Positions 11,601-24,243 of a stretch of DNA of 40,718 nucleotides are shown here, one piece after another. Every line of letters starts with the position of its first letter. Position 1 is the first letter of the stretch. A program made the position numbers and the translations under genes. The notes under the pieces were generated by a model. It ran no database searches. It saw only the letters and a program-made list of their open reading frames with translations, and was not told the origin of the DNA. The stretch spans positions 1-40,718 of the forward strand of contig JABVXU010000478.1 of assembly GCA_013365365.1 (NCBI GenBank), in the 5' to 3' direction. Source of the DNA: Cruorifilaria tuberocauda. Taxonomy: Eukaryota; Nematoda; Chromadorea; Rhabditida; Onchocercidae.

Positions 11601-13145
11601 AACCAACTGGTACTGGTGCTGGTGATGGCCAGTATGGACGCACTGAGTTAAATTACGATGATGTCTACAATCAGACGGGTCCTGATAACACATCTGTCTA
11701 CGTCGGAAATGTTAACGCAAGCGCTAATGGTAAGTCTATGAAAGTATTATTAGTGTTTAAATGCTAATAATATTCAGAGTGATAGTGGCTGATCACAAAA
11801 GCACTTCTTAAGAGCTTACATGTGTTGCGCCATGAATGGGCCGTCTTGGTACATTTATGAAGCATTATCGCATGGCTAGTGTCAGAGAAGTGCTATAATA
11901 TTGAAGGTTTTGTAGCACAATCATTTTTCAAGCGGTTAAACGTTTGAAATGTGTTTGTACTCCTACAATTTTAGTAGCAGTTGAAAAGTTATTTAGATTT
12001 ACACAACAATAATTGTTCTGCTCTGTAAGTTAAGCAACGTAATTAGTTTATTCGTTTTCCTTTTTTTTTTGCTTACGGAAATTTGGAAAGATGAAAGAAC
12101 TTGTGGGAATATGCATTATTATGGCACACTTTCATTAGGGATTAAAATTCAAGTATTATTATTTATTTTTTAGATGAAGATCTGCGAGCAGCATTTGACA
12201 AATTCGGCCGTATCTTAGAAGTTCGAATCTTCAAATCACAAGGATATGCGTTTGTGCGTTTCGATAAAAAAGATTCTGCTTGTAATGCCATATGCAAAAT
12301 GAATGGACAAGAACTTTGCGGTCAGAACATAAAATGTTCTTGGGGAAGAACACCTGAGGTAATTTACTAGTGATGTTCATAGATTGTTTTCTGTTTTGTT
12401 GCCCACTGTTTAACGGCAAATATTATTTTCTGTGCTTACGTTCCATAATGCTGTAGTTATAGCTTTATAGTACTATTTTGTTGATGTTTTGCAACATCAG
12501 CAGGGGAATCAAGCAAAGTTGACGAGTCACAAATAGAATATGAAGTTTTGGTCATAAAACAAATTATGTTTTATGCTTGGGACATTAGTTCTATAAGTTC
12601 TTGTTTAGGGTCACAACCAGCAGGCCAATGCATACAATCAAGCCCAAGCATATGCAAATTATGGCGGTTATGGGGCCTATGGATATGGAAATGGTGCATC
12701 AGGCGGTCCGGGTAGTAGTGCCGCAGCCCAACAACAATACTGGAATTACTATCAGCAGTATTACAGTAATCCACAGCTTGTTCAGCAACAGTGGCAGAGG
12801 TAAATTCAAGTTCTAACTGTATTTATGGAAAAGAGAATTGTACATTTTTACAAGAAAAATGTAAACATTTATCACCTTTTACCTTTTTTATTAAAAGAGA
12901 TTAACTTCCATGAGCATCAAAATTGCAGAAAATATAGAAAAATTGCGTTTTGTAAAAATTGAAATTTTTAAATCTGAGAAAATCTCAATTGTCTTGTTTT
13001 TAGGTATGCATTTGTTTGTTTTCGGAGCATTTTTACCCAATCAGTTTCTTTAATAAATAAAATAAATAAAATGTTTCTGCTTTGTTATTTTTCTCTATGT
13101 TTCAGCTATTGGCAACAGCAGCAACCACAAGGTGGAAATCAGTAA
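8607..13145 (+). CDS. tiar-1: TIA-1/TIAR-family RNA-binding protein, three RRMs (10 constitutive exons)
   Basis: Exons: 8607-8669, 9146-9366, 9477-9573, 10620-10715, 10938-11083, 11234-11309, 11522-11729, 12174-12358, 12609-12799, 13106-13145, giving 440 residues. RRM1 spans about 95-170 (RNP2 VYVGNL, RNP1 PYAFVEF). RRM2 spans about 181-257 ([14 protein letters not shown]), followed by the family signature [20 protein letters not shown]3 spans about 296-360 ([14 protein letters not shown]), then CSWGRTPE. The C-terminal 75 residues are rich in Q, Y, G and N, the prion-like tail used by TIA proteins in stress-granule assembly. The N-terminal extension before RRM1 is longer than in human TIA-1 and is basic, then G/Y-rich. 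By family, the protein binds U-rich RNA and acts in splicing and translational silencing. Assignment to the C. elegans tiar-1 type rests on domain order and RRM sequence. Intron 3 contains optional in-frame exons. Confidence 0.93.
10244..10297 (+). other. Candidate cassette exon of the TIAR-like gene (RRM1 insert)
   Basis: It is a 54-base block flanked by a usable acceptor (ATTAG) and a GTAATA donor, open in the gene's frame and phase 0 on both sides. It encodes [18 protein letters not shown]. Inclusion would put 18 residues between VIFD and [11 protein letters not shown] in RRM1; skipping keeps the frame. Human TIAR (TIAL1) is known to have an isoform with a 17-residue insert at the corresponding point. 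Sequence similarity to that insert is not evident. Confidence 0.5.
10367..10393. repeat. (TAG)n trinucleotide repeat in TIAR-like intron 3
   Basis: Nine TAG-type triplets with one CAG interruption. The repeat directly precedes a possible second cassette exon at 10394-10435 that ends in a near-perfect donor (CAG|GTGAGT). Confidence 0.85.
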
Positions 13146-15111
13146 AGTGACAATATTAGGAGGGCAGTTCTTTTATCCGAATTTCCGCACGGAGGAATCG
13201 TTTCAAATAATTTTGAGCAGTTAACATTTCCTCAAAATTTCCGTCGCGCCATTTTTTTTAACCTAAATCATCTATATTTTCATTTATTCATTATTCATTG
13301 TTATTCAAACAGCGTATCTCATCGGTTTTTTTTGTCTTCAGTACGAATATTACATACGTCCGCTGTTAAACACAATCTTTTCACATCCATTTCTGTGTTT
13401 ATTCTTTTAGCCATTTTTTCTTTTGAATAATTTACATTTTAGTTTATTTATTTCATTTGCAGTTAAACAATAATTCAGCTAATTATTGTACTTTTTCTCT
13501 GCCAAACTTTATTTTTTACTACCGGAAATTTCGTTCTTCTATCTCAATTTTTTTTTCCTATATATTAAACGAAGTTTTCGTTTTAAATCATACACATTTC
13601 ATATATTTATTGTCCTGATATAATTCTATTGGCTGTGAGACTTTCTTTAATCTGGTTATGTATAGAAAGATAAAAAAAGTGTGCAGAGAACAATATTTTA
13701 GCATTAATTTCTCGAGAAGATTAAAAATATTAAATAATTATGATATGCACAGTTCGCATTTTCACCAAGAAGCAGTTGTTTTTTCGAGCATCTAGTTTGG
13801 CGCTGCTCTTTGCTTTGGTTCTTACTTTCATATGAGCGATTGTTTGTTTCATCGTTTTCTTCCCAATTGTGGGTATTCAGGCATGATTTCTCGTACTTAT
13901 TTGTAGGATTATACACACTCGTGTTATCATTGTTTTTGTTAGTATAATGCCAATAAGTTCTGTTTCTCCTAATGAAAGCAACCGATCCGATATGATTTGC
14001 ACATTTTATTATATAGTAATCTTAGAAACCTCTTAAAAGCGCGTATATCATGTGAAGGATTATTTTTTTTAATGGGTTGCAAATTTTGGGACTTTTTAAC
14101 CTTTAATATCTTCAGAATTGAATTTGGATTTTATTACGATTTAGATCTCCTCCGATCATGAGTAGATGATTGTAAGATGTTTGAAATGATGTATAGTTGA
14201 TAACTTTTACAGTGGAACGCAGATGGAACCGATATATGATCCTTAGGAATAAAAAAGCATGTTTACTGAAGGGATCTTAAGGCTACTGGTGAAAAAAGAT
14301 GGAAACGAAAAATGACGCAAAAACGGGAGGAAGTGTAACACTGCGGTAAGATTAAACTGCTTGTGAATCATGAAATAATTTTTTGAAACTTCGAAAAATT
14401 GGGAAGCGGTAATTTGCAGTTTCATGATTGCTGCATATTGCTCTTAGATCTCGATGAACGTGCACATTCAGCAGAATTAGGAATACGTTTCATACAAAAT
14501 TTAAGAATAAAATATCAAGATATGAATTGTAATATAGTTAGAAATTTATGAGACTTTAATTTATATCGGATTCATAACAGGAATGGAATCGTCAACTTAT
14601 CACAATCATAAATATCCAACTCATCACAGTTACAAATATCTGCCGAAGAGGTTACTGATTTATTATGAATGAAGCTTAAAGACTAACAATTCTTATCTCT
14701 TAATTTATCACAAACATGGCAGCAAATACTGCTATTTCTTATCACTTGCAATTTCATTTGTGCACTCCTAATCACTTTTACGGCACATTTAAAAAATCTC
14801 AAAAAATCATTAGAAATTATGAAACCATTGGATTTCTCTTGAAGTACTTAATTAATAGCAGTGAAATTTGCAGTTCTAAATAGGTTGATCACCTTTCAGG
14901 AATCTTAAACGAATGGGTGTAATTGTTTCTTGCAAGAAATTAGAAGTTAATTCGGCTATTGATTAATAATGGATTAATGGAAAATTAAATAATGATATTA
15001 TATTTCATCAAATTTATTATTTTTTTTTAGTCACAAAATGGAATTGTTTATTTAAATTAACGGCATGCATATGAATACACAAATAACTAATATAGACATC
15101 TGTAATTTATT
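13146..15111. other. TIAR 3' UTR and convergent intergenic region
   Basis: The left part is U-rich on the sense strand and is likely the 3' UTR of the TIAR-like gene; the end of the transcript is not clear (an AATAAA lies at about 14248). The two neighbouring genes converge here. A 24-bp tandem duplication (20 of 24 identical) occupies 14593-14640. I see no further gene. Confidence 0.5.
14593..14640. repeat. 24-bp tandem duplication
   Basis: Two adjacent 24-base copies, each starting CAACT and ending AAATATC, differ at four positions. Confidence 0.75.
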
Positions 15112-17025
15112 TTATTTTTTTGATTTTAATAGCTCCGAACTGTCTACATTTTCTTGCTTCTCATTAACCTTTTTAGTAGCTCGTCGTGAAGCACTTTTTT
15201 CTGTTCGTTTAATTTTTTTCGACGCATATGATTTATCCGCTGGATCAGTTTCTTCATCTTTTAAACTTTTGATCGGTTCAAGTGTATCATCTTCATCAGA
15301 TCGTGACTGTTTAAAATATCATACATTATTAAATTTATAATTGAATAGCTTATTGAAGATATGGTGAAATTCAATTTGAACTCAAATTATTCGAATTGAA
15401 CTTTAATCAGTTTTATCCTTGAATTAAAAATTGAAGAAATCACTACAATCAGAATCGCTAATATCTTTTTCTGAATTTCAAATTTGAGGTTTTATTTCAT
15501 TAATGGATTTTCTTTTTTTTTTTTTTAAAATAGTAACAAATATTTTATTTGTAGTTATGGAAACTGAGAGAAATCATTGATCATTTAATCATATCATTCA
15601 GTAAAAAAGAAACCTGATAGAATCCCTCCTTAATTTTCTTCTCTTTATCTTTTTCCAAGTCCTCTTTTCTTTTTTTTTTTATTGATGGTGTAGGTTCCTT
15701 AACAGATGGATAAATTGCTTCTCTATTATCTGAATCATGAAATCGTTTAGGATCATCATTGCAATGGCCCTTATCCTGTACCTAGAAAGAAAAAGGGAAA
15801 ATTTTTACTAGAATTTGATACCTTTTTTTAGCAAATAAAAAGTATTATCTTCTTTTCAACCTGTAAATACAAAAAAAAAACTCATAAATACTGGAAAACA
15901 TATCAGACTTTAAAAATAACTCAAAAACCGGTCAATAATTTTTGTGAAAGATAATTCTGAATAATCAAATCAAAAAAAATCTAACCTCATCTGTTGATAG
16001 CTTATTATCATTATCTGCTGTATTTTTTTTCGTCGCATTCTGTAATCATCTTAAAATCTATTAAATGAAATTTTAAAATCTATTAAATGAAATATGATCA
16101 CAAGAGAAACAAATGATATAGCTAATAATTATCATAAACTTAACAAAACTTTGAATGAAGCGAAACGAAGCCGGTCTGTATGCAATTGATTTAAAATATA
16201 TAATTTAAATGAAACAATGTGAATTAAATTTTCTCTAACTTAAATAATCGGCAAATTCTTCATTTGATTTTAGAAGGATGAAGTATAATTAAATTTCATA
16301 TTTTACATACTGCTCAAAATAATTATTGAAATGTGAGAAAGTGTAAGTTAGCTTAAATTTAACAAAAAAATTTTTGCTAATTAAATAATAAAACATTAAG
16401 CATTTTATAACTGTAATTTTTTTTGTTTGAAATGGTACTACAAAATAATTTAAAGCTAACATTTTCTAATTTTCAATTTAATTTTTACTACTGACAGATA
16501 AAAATAACAAAATTTTTTTTTCTTTAGCCAAAATAATCCAAAGTTCAATTTCTTCTCATTTGCACATGGAAATATTTAACTAAAACAAGAAATTAATAAT
16601 AATTAATCGATTTGACGACAATTAAATATACAGAAAGCTTTTAATGTTTTAGCAATAAACAGTTAGCAGTGATATTAGCTATGGAATAAGAATCAATAGG
16701 TAAATATCTTTATTTTTCTTTTTAGAAATAAATATAAGCAAATGAAAAGAAATTGAAATTTGGATTATTTAAGTTAGACAAAAAAACTTTATTTATTAAT
16801 AATAAAAGTAAATTAAAAGCTAAAAACTATCGCCTTTAAATTACAAATATAAAATATTTCCGTAAGCGAATGAAACATTTTCCGGAAAAAAAAACGATGG
16901 GAAATGAAACAAACCTGTTGCTTCTGTTCATCAGATGAAAGTGTCTTTTGTGTTGAATCTAATCCATCCTTCTTTATACCTTTCTTTTTTCTCCAACATA
17001 AAATTACTGATACGATCGTTATCAT
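15112..17025 (-). CDS. Small single-pass, lysine-rich protein of unknown function (4 exons)
   Basis: Exons on the minus strand: 17025-16915, 16039-15986, 15781-15614, 15306-15112. All junctions are phase 0 with good acceptors (TTTCTAG, TTACAG), giving 175 residues. The N-terminus is a hydrophobic stretch (ITIVSVILCW) followed at once by RKKKGIKK, so one membrane segment with a charged cytoplasmic tail is likely. The rest is strongly hydrophilic, rich in K, E and D, with the basic run IKKKRKEDLEKDKEKK and a basic C-terminus ending KSKK. I recognise no domain. The exon is open nine codons above the chosen ATG (LIRTTFAVA) back to a TTTACAG acceptor at 17053. Either the leader is trans-spliced there, or a further first exon lies upstream and I could not find it. 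Four in-phase exons sharing a biased composition argue for a real gene. Confidence 0.65.
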
Positions 17026-18345
17026 TGCTACAGCAAATGTCGTTCGTATTAACTGTAAAATTCTTTAAAATGATAGCAAGATAGCAAAACTAAAATTAAA
17101 GATAGCAAAACTTCTTTCCGTTATTAAAAAATAATTCGAAATTTGAAAACGACTCTTTTCGTAATATCAAAATAATAATTTCGAATTCCGAATGATTTCG
17201 AAAATAATCATTATATCGTATAGTTGGAAAACATCCTTGGAATTATCACTAATTGATTCCATTGATTTTTACAGTTATGATGAATTAAAGATAATTTAAC
17301 TATTCGATTAGAAATATTCCATTTCAGCGAAATACAATTATTAATTAGCAACCAATAATTGACATAATCAAATAAGCATGAGAGCTTTGATTGAAACTTT
17401 AAATAATCATCAATTATTTAATTCGTTATGATTTCCGATTTTGTATTGAACGTATGCTAACAATTGCCAAAATATTTTAAACGCTTCTTTGCACAAGCAT
17501 AACATGAAATATATACCATCCGGAAACCATAAATCATAAACGGAATCATAAACAACAGAAACCACTTGTGCTAATAATTTCGTGCAAAAAAAAATCATTA
17601 ACCGGAATTATTATGAATTGCATATTTCTGGATATATTATGTATTGATGATAACCGAATTAAATCAAATTTCATCCCGTGTATGTTGATAATTTCCGATA
17701 ATGAAAGATAATTCTGAATAAAAAAAATACCCAAATTAATTGAAAAAAAATACATTAAAAGAAAATTTTTAATAAAGTAAATTATTTCCGGAATTTAGTC
17801 GCAACATTTCAATCGATATTTAAATTTGAAACTTTTTTTTTTGATTTTAATGTTATTTTTTGCTTAAAATAAAGATATTACGAATGCTTAAGGAATTTCA
17901 ATGAAAGGCTAAAGTGATCAAAAAGAGAATACAAGATAATGGAATTGTCCTTATTAGCTTCTAATCCGTAAAAATTGTCGTTAATCACCGAAAAATGATT
18001 ATCACTATCATTATCATTTGATATAATCAGTCGTTTTCTCTCCTAATTAATTCATTTATTTAATTTAATTCCTTTTTTTACATTCAATGAAATGCTAACC
18101 CATAGTTCATGTAATGTCAAATTATATATTTTTTTTCAAATTTTCAATTTTTATAAAAATAATATAAATTTTAATAAATTTTATTGAGCATTAAATATGC
18201 AAAAATAAATATCCAAACTTATTTTAGTACAATTATTTTTGATTGTTGATAATTTCGGATGTAATTATTATTATTGTTTCTTTATTTTCCTTTTTTGTAA
18301 TAAAATTTAGGAATGTTAAAGGTCGATCTTCACGTTAATATTTTT

Positions 18346-18363
18346 CATTGCATGCATGCAATG
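18346..18363. repeat. 18-bp perfect palindrome
   Basis: CATTGCATGCATGCAATG reads identically on both strands, within the interval between two divergent genes. It could be a regulatory site or chance; nothing more can be said from sequence. Confidence 0.6.
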
Positions 18364-19141
18364 TATCTGATGCTTACTTAAACTTAGCTTATATTGAATT
18401 TTATAAAAATATGTCAATTATACGATACCTTTATAGCTTAATCTATAAGAATTAAAGATAATTTAATGTTGATGGTTGATGCAAAATTAAATAAGCAGTA
18501 ACAATCTTTTGATTGGGGAAGTAAAAATCTGACAAATAAGCAAAAAAGTTATACTGCAACTGATACGTGTAAACCTAATGTGTAACGTTATCTGATACGT
18601 AAACTTTACCTACCGTCTATTAACAGTAGCAATTGGAAAATATTCGACCACCGTTTAGAGTAATATAAATATGAAATGATAATCTTTGAAAATATATTGT
18701 ATGATTTATATCATCATTTGTAATCGCAGAAATTTTTTTCAAAAAATCCAAAAAGGACATGATGACCTTATCGAAATGGAAGATTGGAATTGTTTTGTTC
18801 GAATAAGATTTGATATGTAGGTTAAAGAGCAAATCAATAAAACAACGGTGCCAAGTTATGATATTAATAAAGAGGTAAGAGATGAAAGAGAAAACTTAAC
18901 CTTTAAGAGGACAAATCAATAAAATAAATCCTCCATGATTTAGGATCATATTCATAACAGAATTAAATGGAGGGAAGAATAGCATAGAGGAAGAAGAAGA
19001 GTTAGCTATATCGAGAGATCGGGAATTCATAGAGAGTAAAATATTCCGTGACATCAAAATATCTACTACTCAGATAGAATATGATGAACTCAGCTCATCG
19101 TACTGACCAATAGTTTTGTACAGAAGAAAGTATCTGCTTGT

Positions 19142-19320
19142 TGTAATGATAATGTTATTTCATAACTTACATAACTTGCTATCATTGTATCAGAAATAAT
19201 AATGATAATGTTATACCTCATCTCATTCTCTCATTCGTTATCAGACTGATCTGATAATTCAATTCATCTAATTTTCGTTATCTTCTTATCAGGAATAATA
19301 ATGATAATGTTAATTCATAA
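19142..19320. repeat. Dispersed/tandem AATAATGATAATGTTA repeat
   Basis: Two 25-base copies at 19189-19213 and 19288-19312 differ at one base (spacing 99), and a partial third copy (TAATGATAATGTTATTTCATAA) lies from about 19144. They suggest a degenerate tandem array with a period near 99 or half of it. Confidence 0.6.
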
Positions 19321-20637
19321 TTAATCTTGCTATTTGATAATGCTATTCCGTAGTTTCTATAATTTGATGTTATTTTTTTTATCAGAAATCATCGATGTAA
19401 TGAATAGTATGAATTAGTTTGATTAATTCGAATATTCGAATATTGGATTGTTGATAAGTTGTATCAATCAGTGTATCGAATTGATTTGGAAGCTTCTGGA
19501 AAAAATAAATTTGTTAGATGAATAAAAATAACAGTGATAACTCGTATCACTCTTATTTTTGCATAAATGCTTCCTTAATTAAATTTCTTTTTGCATAAAC
19601 GAATAACTCATTCATCCATCTTTCCATGCTCATTTACCTAACTGTTACAATCGATAAGATGGTTGCTTAGATTTAATATAATATAGGATAGGATGAGGTG
19701 AGAAATCGTGAGAAAATTAGCTTTTGTAACGTTTGTAATGATACGTCTCATTCCCTTAGATGTTTGCCTTAATGGTTTTTCTATAATAATGATAAGTTAT
19801 TGATTTTATTATTGAGATGTCGCAATACATTCCCTGGATGTTTCTATAAAACTAATAAGTTATTGATATTATTACTGGAATATCTTGATGATATTTCACG
19901 AAAGATACGTTTAGCTATTATTCAAGAACACCTGCGTGAATTATAGCATTTAGGATAATTAATTGATTGATCATGATTTGCTATCGTATCGTAAATTATT
20001 TTGTTTTGAGTATCATTTTCAATTAACCTCCTTTCTTTTAACTTTCATGTAAGATTTACGAATTTCTAACCTATGAGCGTGGATATGATAATTACGTCTT
20101 TTTTTACGTCTTCTTTGGAAGGGGAAAAGAAGAGAGAGAGAAAAAAGTAATATTATGCTTTTTTTTTGAATATTTCTGATGATTTATAGATGAAAATACA
20201 GGTAGCTTATTTATTTTTCAATTTAATCGCTCTTTTCATTTTCAAATTTTTAAATTCTATAAGCTTTACAAAATTTCTTTTTCTTCCAGAATTCTTCAAA
20301 GGCCTTGCAGAATACTATTATAAAACTTAGACTAAATAATAATAGTAGTAGTAGTAGTAGCGGAAAGCAGGATATCCAGAAATTAGTATATTATGTACGG
20401 AAGATTACACGATCCAATAATCAATATAGCAATCGGAAGATTAATCTTCTCGATGGTACTACGAGCTTTTCTTGAATGATCGTTTCTAGTTCATTAATAT
20501 ATTCTGAGAAAATTATCATGAAACGAATAATAAGGGAAATATTATCATTTTGATAATAAATTCATTCTTAAAAATAAAAGAAATGATAAAGATATAGTCT
20601 TTCTAATATTTTCACATATCTTTCTTGATTATTTTAG

Positions 20638-20661
20638 ACTCGACCTGTTGTTGGCAATAAT
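20638..20661 (+). promoter_or_regulatory. Probable SL acceptor and 5' leader of the Nanos-like gene
   Basis: A pyrimidine-rich tract ending TTTTAG at 20637 precedes the ATG at 20662 by 24 bases. The leader reads openly in the coding frame, so an upstream coding exon cannot be excluded; trans-splicing is the simpler reading. Confidence 0.4.
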
Positions 20662-23600
20662 ATGACTGAAGAGCAAGATATTAAATCGGAAGAGAATAAT
20701 CCGGATGAAGAAAAAGATCAGATAGAAAATCAGCTAGAAACAGCTCGAAGTTTAAGCAATAATCAAAGTGATGTAAATGATGAACATAAAGCGGTACTAT
20801 TTTCATCTAAAACTTTTTCATTAAAGTAACAATTTCATTCTAACTACTAAGTAGTATAGTTATTTTAATATTAATTAGACTGATTTAGTATCACATTAAT
20901 TGATTAGCACGACTTTTTTTTTTCTTCAATATCAAAACTGTGTAATTATTTTATACAATATTTTTCAAAGAATTAATTAACTGATAGGAATAATGTGAAC
21001 CGTTCAGATATATATTACTGCCTGTTCGGATTGATTAACTTAACAAATACTTGATTTAATTTTGAAGCTTTTGATACTTTTATGTCATTTCAACTTTATG
21101 TCCTTATTCTTTCTATCATTTATCTCATTCTTAATATCATCAGAAGCTTCAAACCAAATGGAAGCGTTGATCAGTAAAAAAAGGAAAAAAATTTAACAGT
21201 TCATTTTTAAATTGTCTATCAATATAATTATACTATAGTGTGATGATGAAGATGATGATTCACCGCTTTCATATGCTAATATCAAAAAGAAGGTTGAAAC
21301 TGTGATACGTATTGTATCAGCACCGCTGGTGGAAGTTGGTACTCCAGAATTCTTACTCTATCAGAAATGGTTTGATTTATTATCATGAAATTAAAATTAC
21401 TCTTTTAGTTACATAATTAGATATTTGACCGCATCTCGACTAATTTATTTCATAAGCTTAATGCTTCGAATTAGATATTGATTTGATTTTAATTAGTTAA
21501 TCGATTCAGTTTAACTTATCTCATTTTCTCAATTCAATTTAATGTTTTCATCAGAATTTCTCGCATCTTACAAAAAGATAGATCTCTTGATTCAAATATT
21601 TCAATCTTTTTTTTTAAAAGAAAATATTTAATGATATAAGCGCAAATGTCGAAGAACGCCTGATGCAAATCATCAGATTACTCTTTTACCTTATTCAAGT
21701 GCTAATAATTTATCAATTATAAAAATTATCATAAAGAGATCAAATATTTTCGAAGTTTTTTGCAATCGTTTGAGTTATCTTTGATAAAATTATACCTAAC
21801 TAAAATTTATGGCTGAAAAAAGAATTTTTGTTTACTTCAGGCATACTCCTTGCAAAGAAAAGCCTAAATTACCTTCAGATTTTTTTTCAGTAGAATATAT
21901 TCAGCGAAGAGAACGGTTAGCATATTTATTATAAAAATTGTTAACTTGTAACATTTATTATAAATTAAAAGTGGAATTAGTATAAATGGAATAAATTCAA
22001 AATTCCCCGTTTCTGTTCAGATATAATGATAATTTTTATTGATAAGAAATAAGAAATAAAGTTTAGCAAAATGATTTTAGATATTATATGAAAAAGAAAA
22101 CTTTCAGGGAATTATATAATCCAAACAATCATTATTTGCAAAATTTGGTAGATCTGATAGAACAAGCAGTCCCAGATTCATCGGTATTAAAACCAAATGA
22201 ATTGTTTCCGGAGGGAGAAAATACAACACCAAACACTAACTTATTAACATCAAACGATCATCAACGGTCCGTAACATTACAAAATGATAATTTTACAAAA
22301 ATAATTTTAGGCCTTCATCATTTTCGCCTCAACGATTTCAGAAATATTTACCAGTTTTTTCTCGGCATTTCATTTCAAATCGTCCAATTCAATTTCGTTC
22401 ATTTACACCAAACCTGAATTCATCATCATTTATTACACCACCTGTTACATCTTTTTCACATTTCACATTTGCACCAAATTTGAGTTCATCATTATTTGCC
22501 ACATCACTTGTCACATATACTTCACATTTACCACTTCGAAATCTACAATCAAACTTTCGAACCGTTAAATCGGTATTTCTTTATTTTTTTTTTGTTAAAT
22601 ATCAATTTATATCAGATATGGAAATAGTATGATGTTAACATTTGAGATGCTGTAATTTATAAATTAACTTGTAAAGCATTGAACTAATAAATCTATATCA
22701 TTGAGTAATTGTTTTTTTAACAGCTAAAGATTTAGCTATTAAAAAGAACACAAATAGAGTTTTGGCATTTAATGAAAGTTTCTAAAATCAGTAAAAATAT
22801 AAGCTGAGAACAATTTAAGAAAATGATATACCTAGATTTTTATCTAAGTGTTGTAGTGAATTAAAATCTGATCATTTTATTAAACTTCATATGATTATTC
22901 AATGTTAATACTATTTCGAGTATAATTTATTTTATTAATTTTTTTTTAAATAAATTTTCAAACTTTTCAAAATTCTTAATAACTTCAAGCATGAATACCC
23001 AAGATAAGTAAATGTATACTGACTTGGAATTCGAAAAATTTTAAACATTTTATTTTTTTTAAAAACTGTTTGAATTCGTTTTTTTTTTTTCAAATTTTTA
23101 TTTAATTTTCTAATTTAGATTTCTAGGTTGTATCTGTAGCTGATTAATGATATACCTTTTCACTGGGAAGAGAAGTTCCAGCTAACTTTAGTAGCCTGAA
23201 TCCATTCTTGCCTTCGTTGTTTCCAGACTGAAGTATGTGGATATTGTATAGCCATTTCCGAATTTCCACAAAATCATAATAAAAAGGAATGTCCGAAATT
23301 AGCACGCATGAAGCCGTGCAAAATATGTAATGCAAGCGGAAATCAAAATCATACGTTAATGTGAGTAATCTAATTTTACTTTTTCATATAAAATACAGTT
23401 AGGTTTCTTTTTTTTGTAAATATTTCGTTAAAAGATATCAAATAAGGAACAATTTTATGAGGCAAGACCTCTGCTATTTCAGACAATTCTTTATTTGCGA
23501 ATAATTAATTCGCACGATAACTCTCGCTTGGTTATTTTTCCACATCATTTTAGAGTAAGTCCCCCCTTTTTTCATCTATCACGTAAACAGGCTACTTAGA

Positions 23601-24243
23601 GGGTTATTAATCGTATCGGTTAAGAAGATTGGATAACTGTTAAGGTTATCATTATTTATTTTACTTTAGATCACTTCCATTAATCTGGCGCTATTTGGCT
23701 GATTGGTTGGCAGCGAAGCATGTAAAATATCTTTCACTACTGCAAAAGAATTTGTTTTTTGTTAAGTATTGCACATTTCTGTGCACCATTGCAAATTTTA
23801 TGTTGTTTATTTCCACTGTCATTTGATTACATTGGATATTTTTTAAAACACTAGCACTTTTGAATTTATCCATTAATTTTATTATTTCTTTTGTCTCATA
23901 ACATCTATCAAATCATTTCCCTTACCAAATTTAATTTTGCTAACATTATCACTTAACATTTCTTCCATTTTTACATATTATTTTACTGATTTATGAATAT
24001 TTAAAACGTGCAATAATAGTATTGGTTATTTTATAAGAATTGCTAGTATTTTCGTTTTCTTTTTTCAGGCATTGCCCGTTCAAGGAAAAAGTTATTTTAA
24101 AATTGAAAGACGAGCAGCGAAATAACATTGACACGGATAATAAAGATAAGGAAAGTGATAAGAATGACGAGAAGAACAAAGATAAAGTTAATAAGAAGGA
24201 TAACAAAGATAGTAATAATGATAAGAATAACAACGATGACTGA
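20662..24243 (+). CDS. Nanos-family zinc-finger protein (7 exons)
   Basis: Exons: 20662-20793, 21239-21369, 21841-21915, 22108-22266, 22311-22572, 23227-23360, 24069-24243. Phases agree and give 355 residues. The C-terminal third carries paired CCHC knuckles: C257, C260, H270, C275 and C284, C287, H295, C300. The second knuckle has the Nanos hallmark CxxC-NASG-x3-HTxxxCP. By family, Nanos proteins bind Pumilio/FBF-type partners and repress mRNAs, mainly in the germ line. The first knuckle is compact (C-x2-C-x9-H-x4-C) compared with about x12 and x10 in fly and vertebrate Nanos. The N-terminal 115 residues are acidic (CDDEDDDSP). Residues 166-253 are rich in S, F, P and T. The tail after the finger is almost entirely N, D and K. 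A 44-nt intron (22267-22310) is inferred from a frame change with matching phase. Which nos paralogue this is cannot be decided here. Confidence 0.82.
22267..22310 (+). other. Inferred 44-nt mini-intron in the Nanos-like gene
   Basis: The open frame must shift between 22266 and 22311 to continue into an 87-codon S/F/P-rich open stretch. GTCCGT at 22267 and ATTTTAG at 22304-22310 give a 44-base intron with exactly the phase needed (CG|G). The alternative is a frameshift in a decayed copy or a sequencing error. Confidence 0.6.

Larger units (their letters stand above)
17053..20637. other. Divergent intergenic region between the membrane-protein and Nanos-like genes
   Basis: No convincing gene. 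The two flanking genes are transcribed away from this interval, so both promoters should lie in it; a missing first exon of the minus-strand gene could too. It contains an 18-bp perfect palindrome at 18346-18363, a 25-bp direct repeat with one mismatch at 19189-19213 and 19288-19312, and a (TAG)6 run at 20343-20360. Confidence 0.55.

Noticed and set aside
12571..12774. Minus-strand histidine-rich open frame
   Set aside because: It is the antisense of the Q/Y/G-rich TIAR tail and has no support of its own.
22088..22417. 109-codon open frame in the Nanos-like region taken as one gene
   Set aside because: Its start lies in an intron, and after 22310 it leaves the S/F/P-rich frame. It is better explained as exon 4 plus intron sequence.
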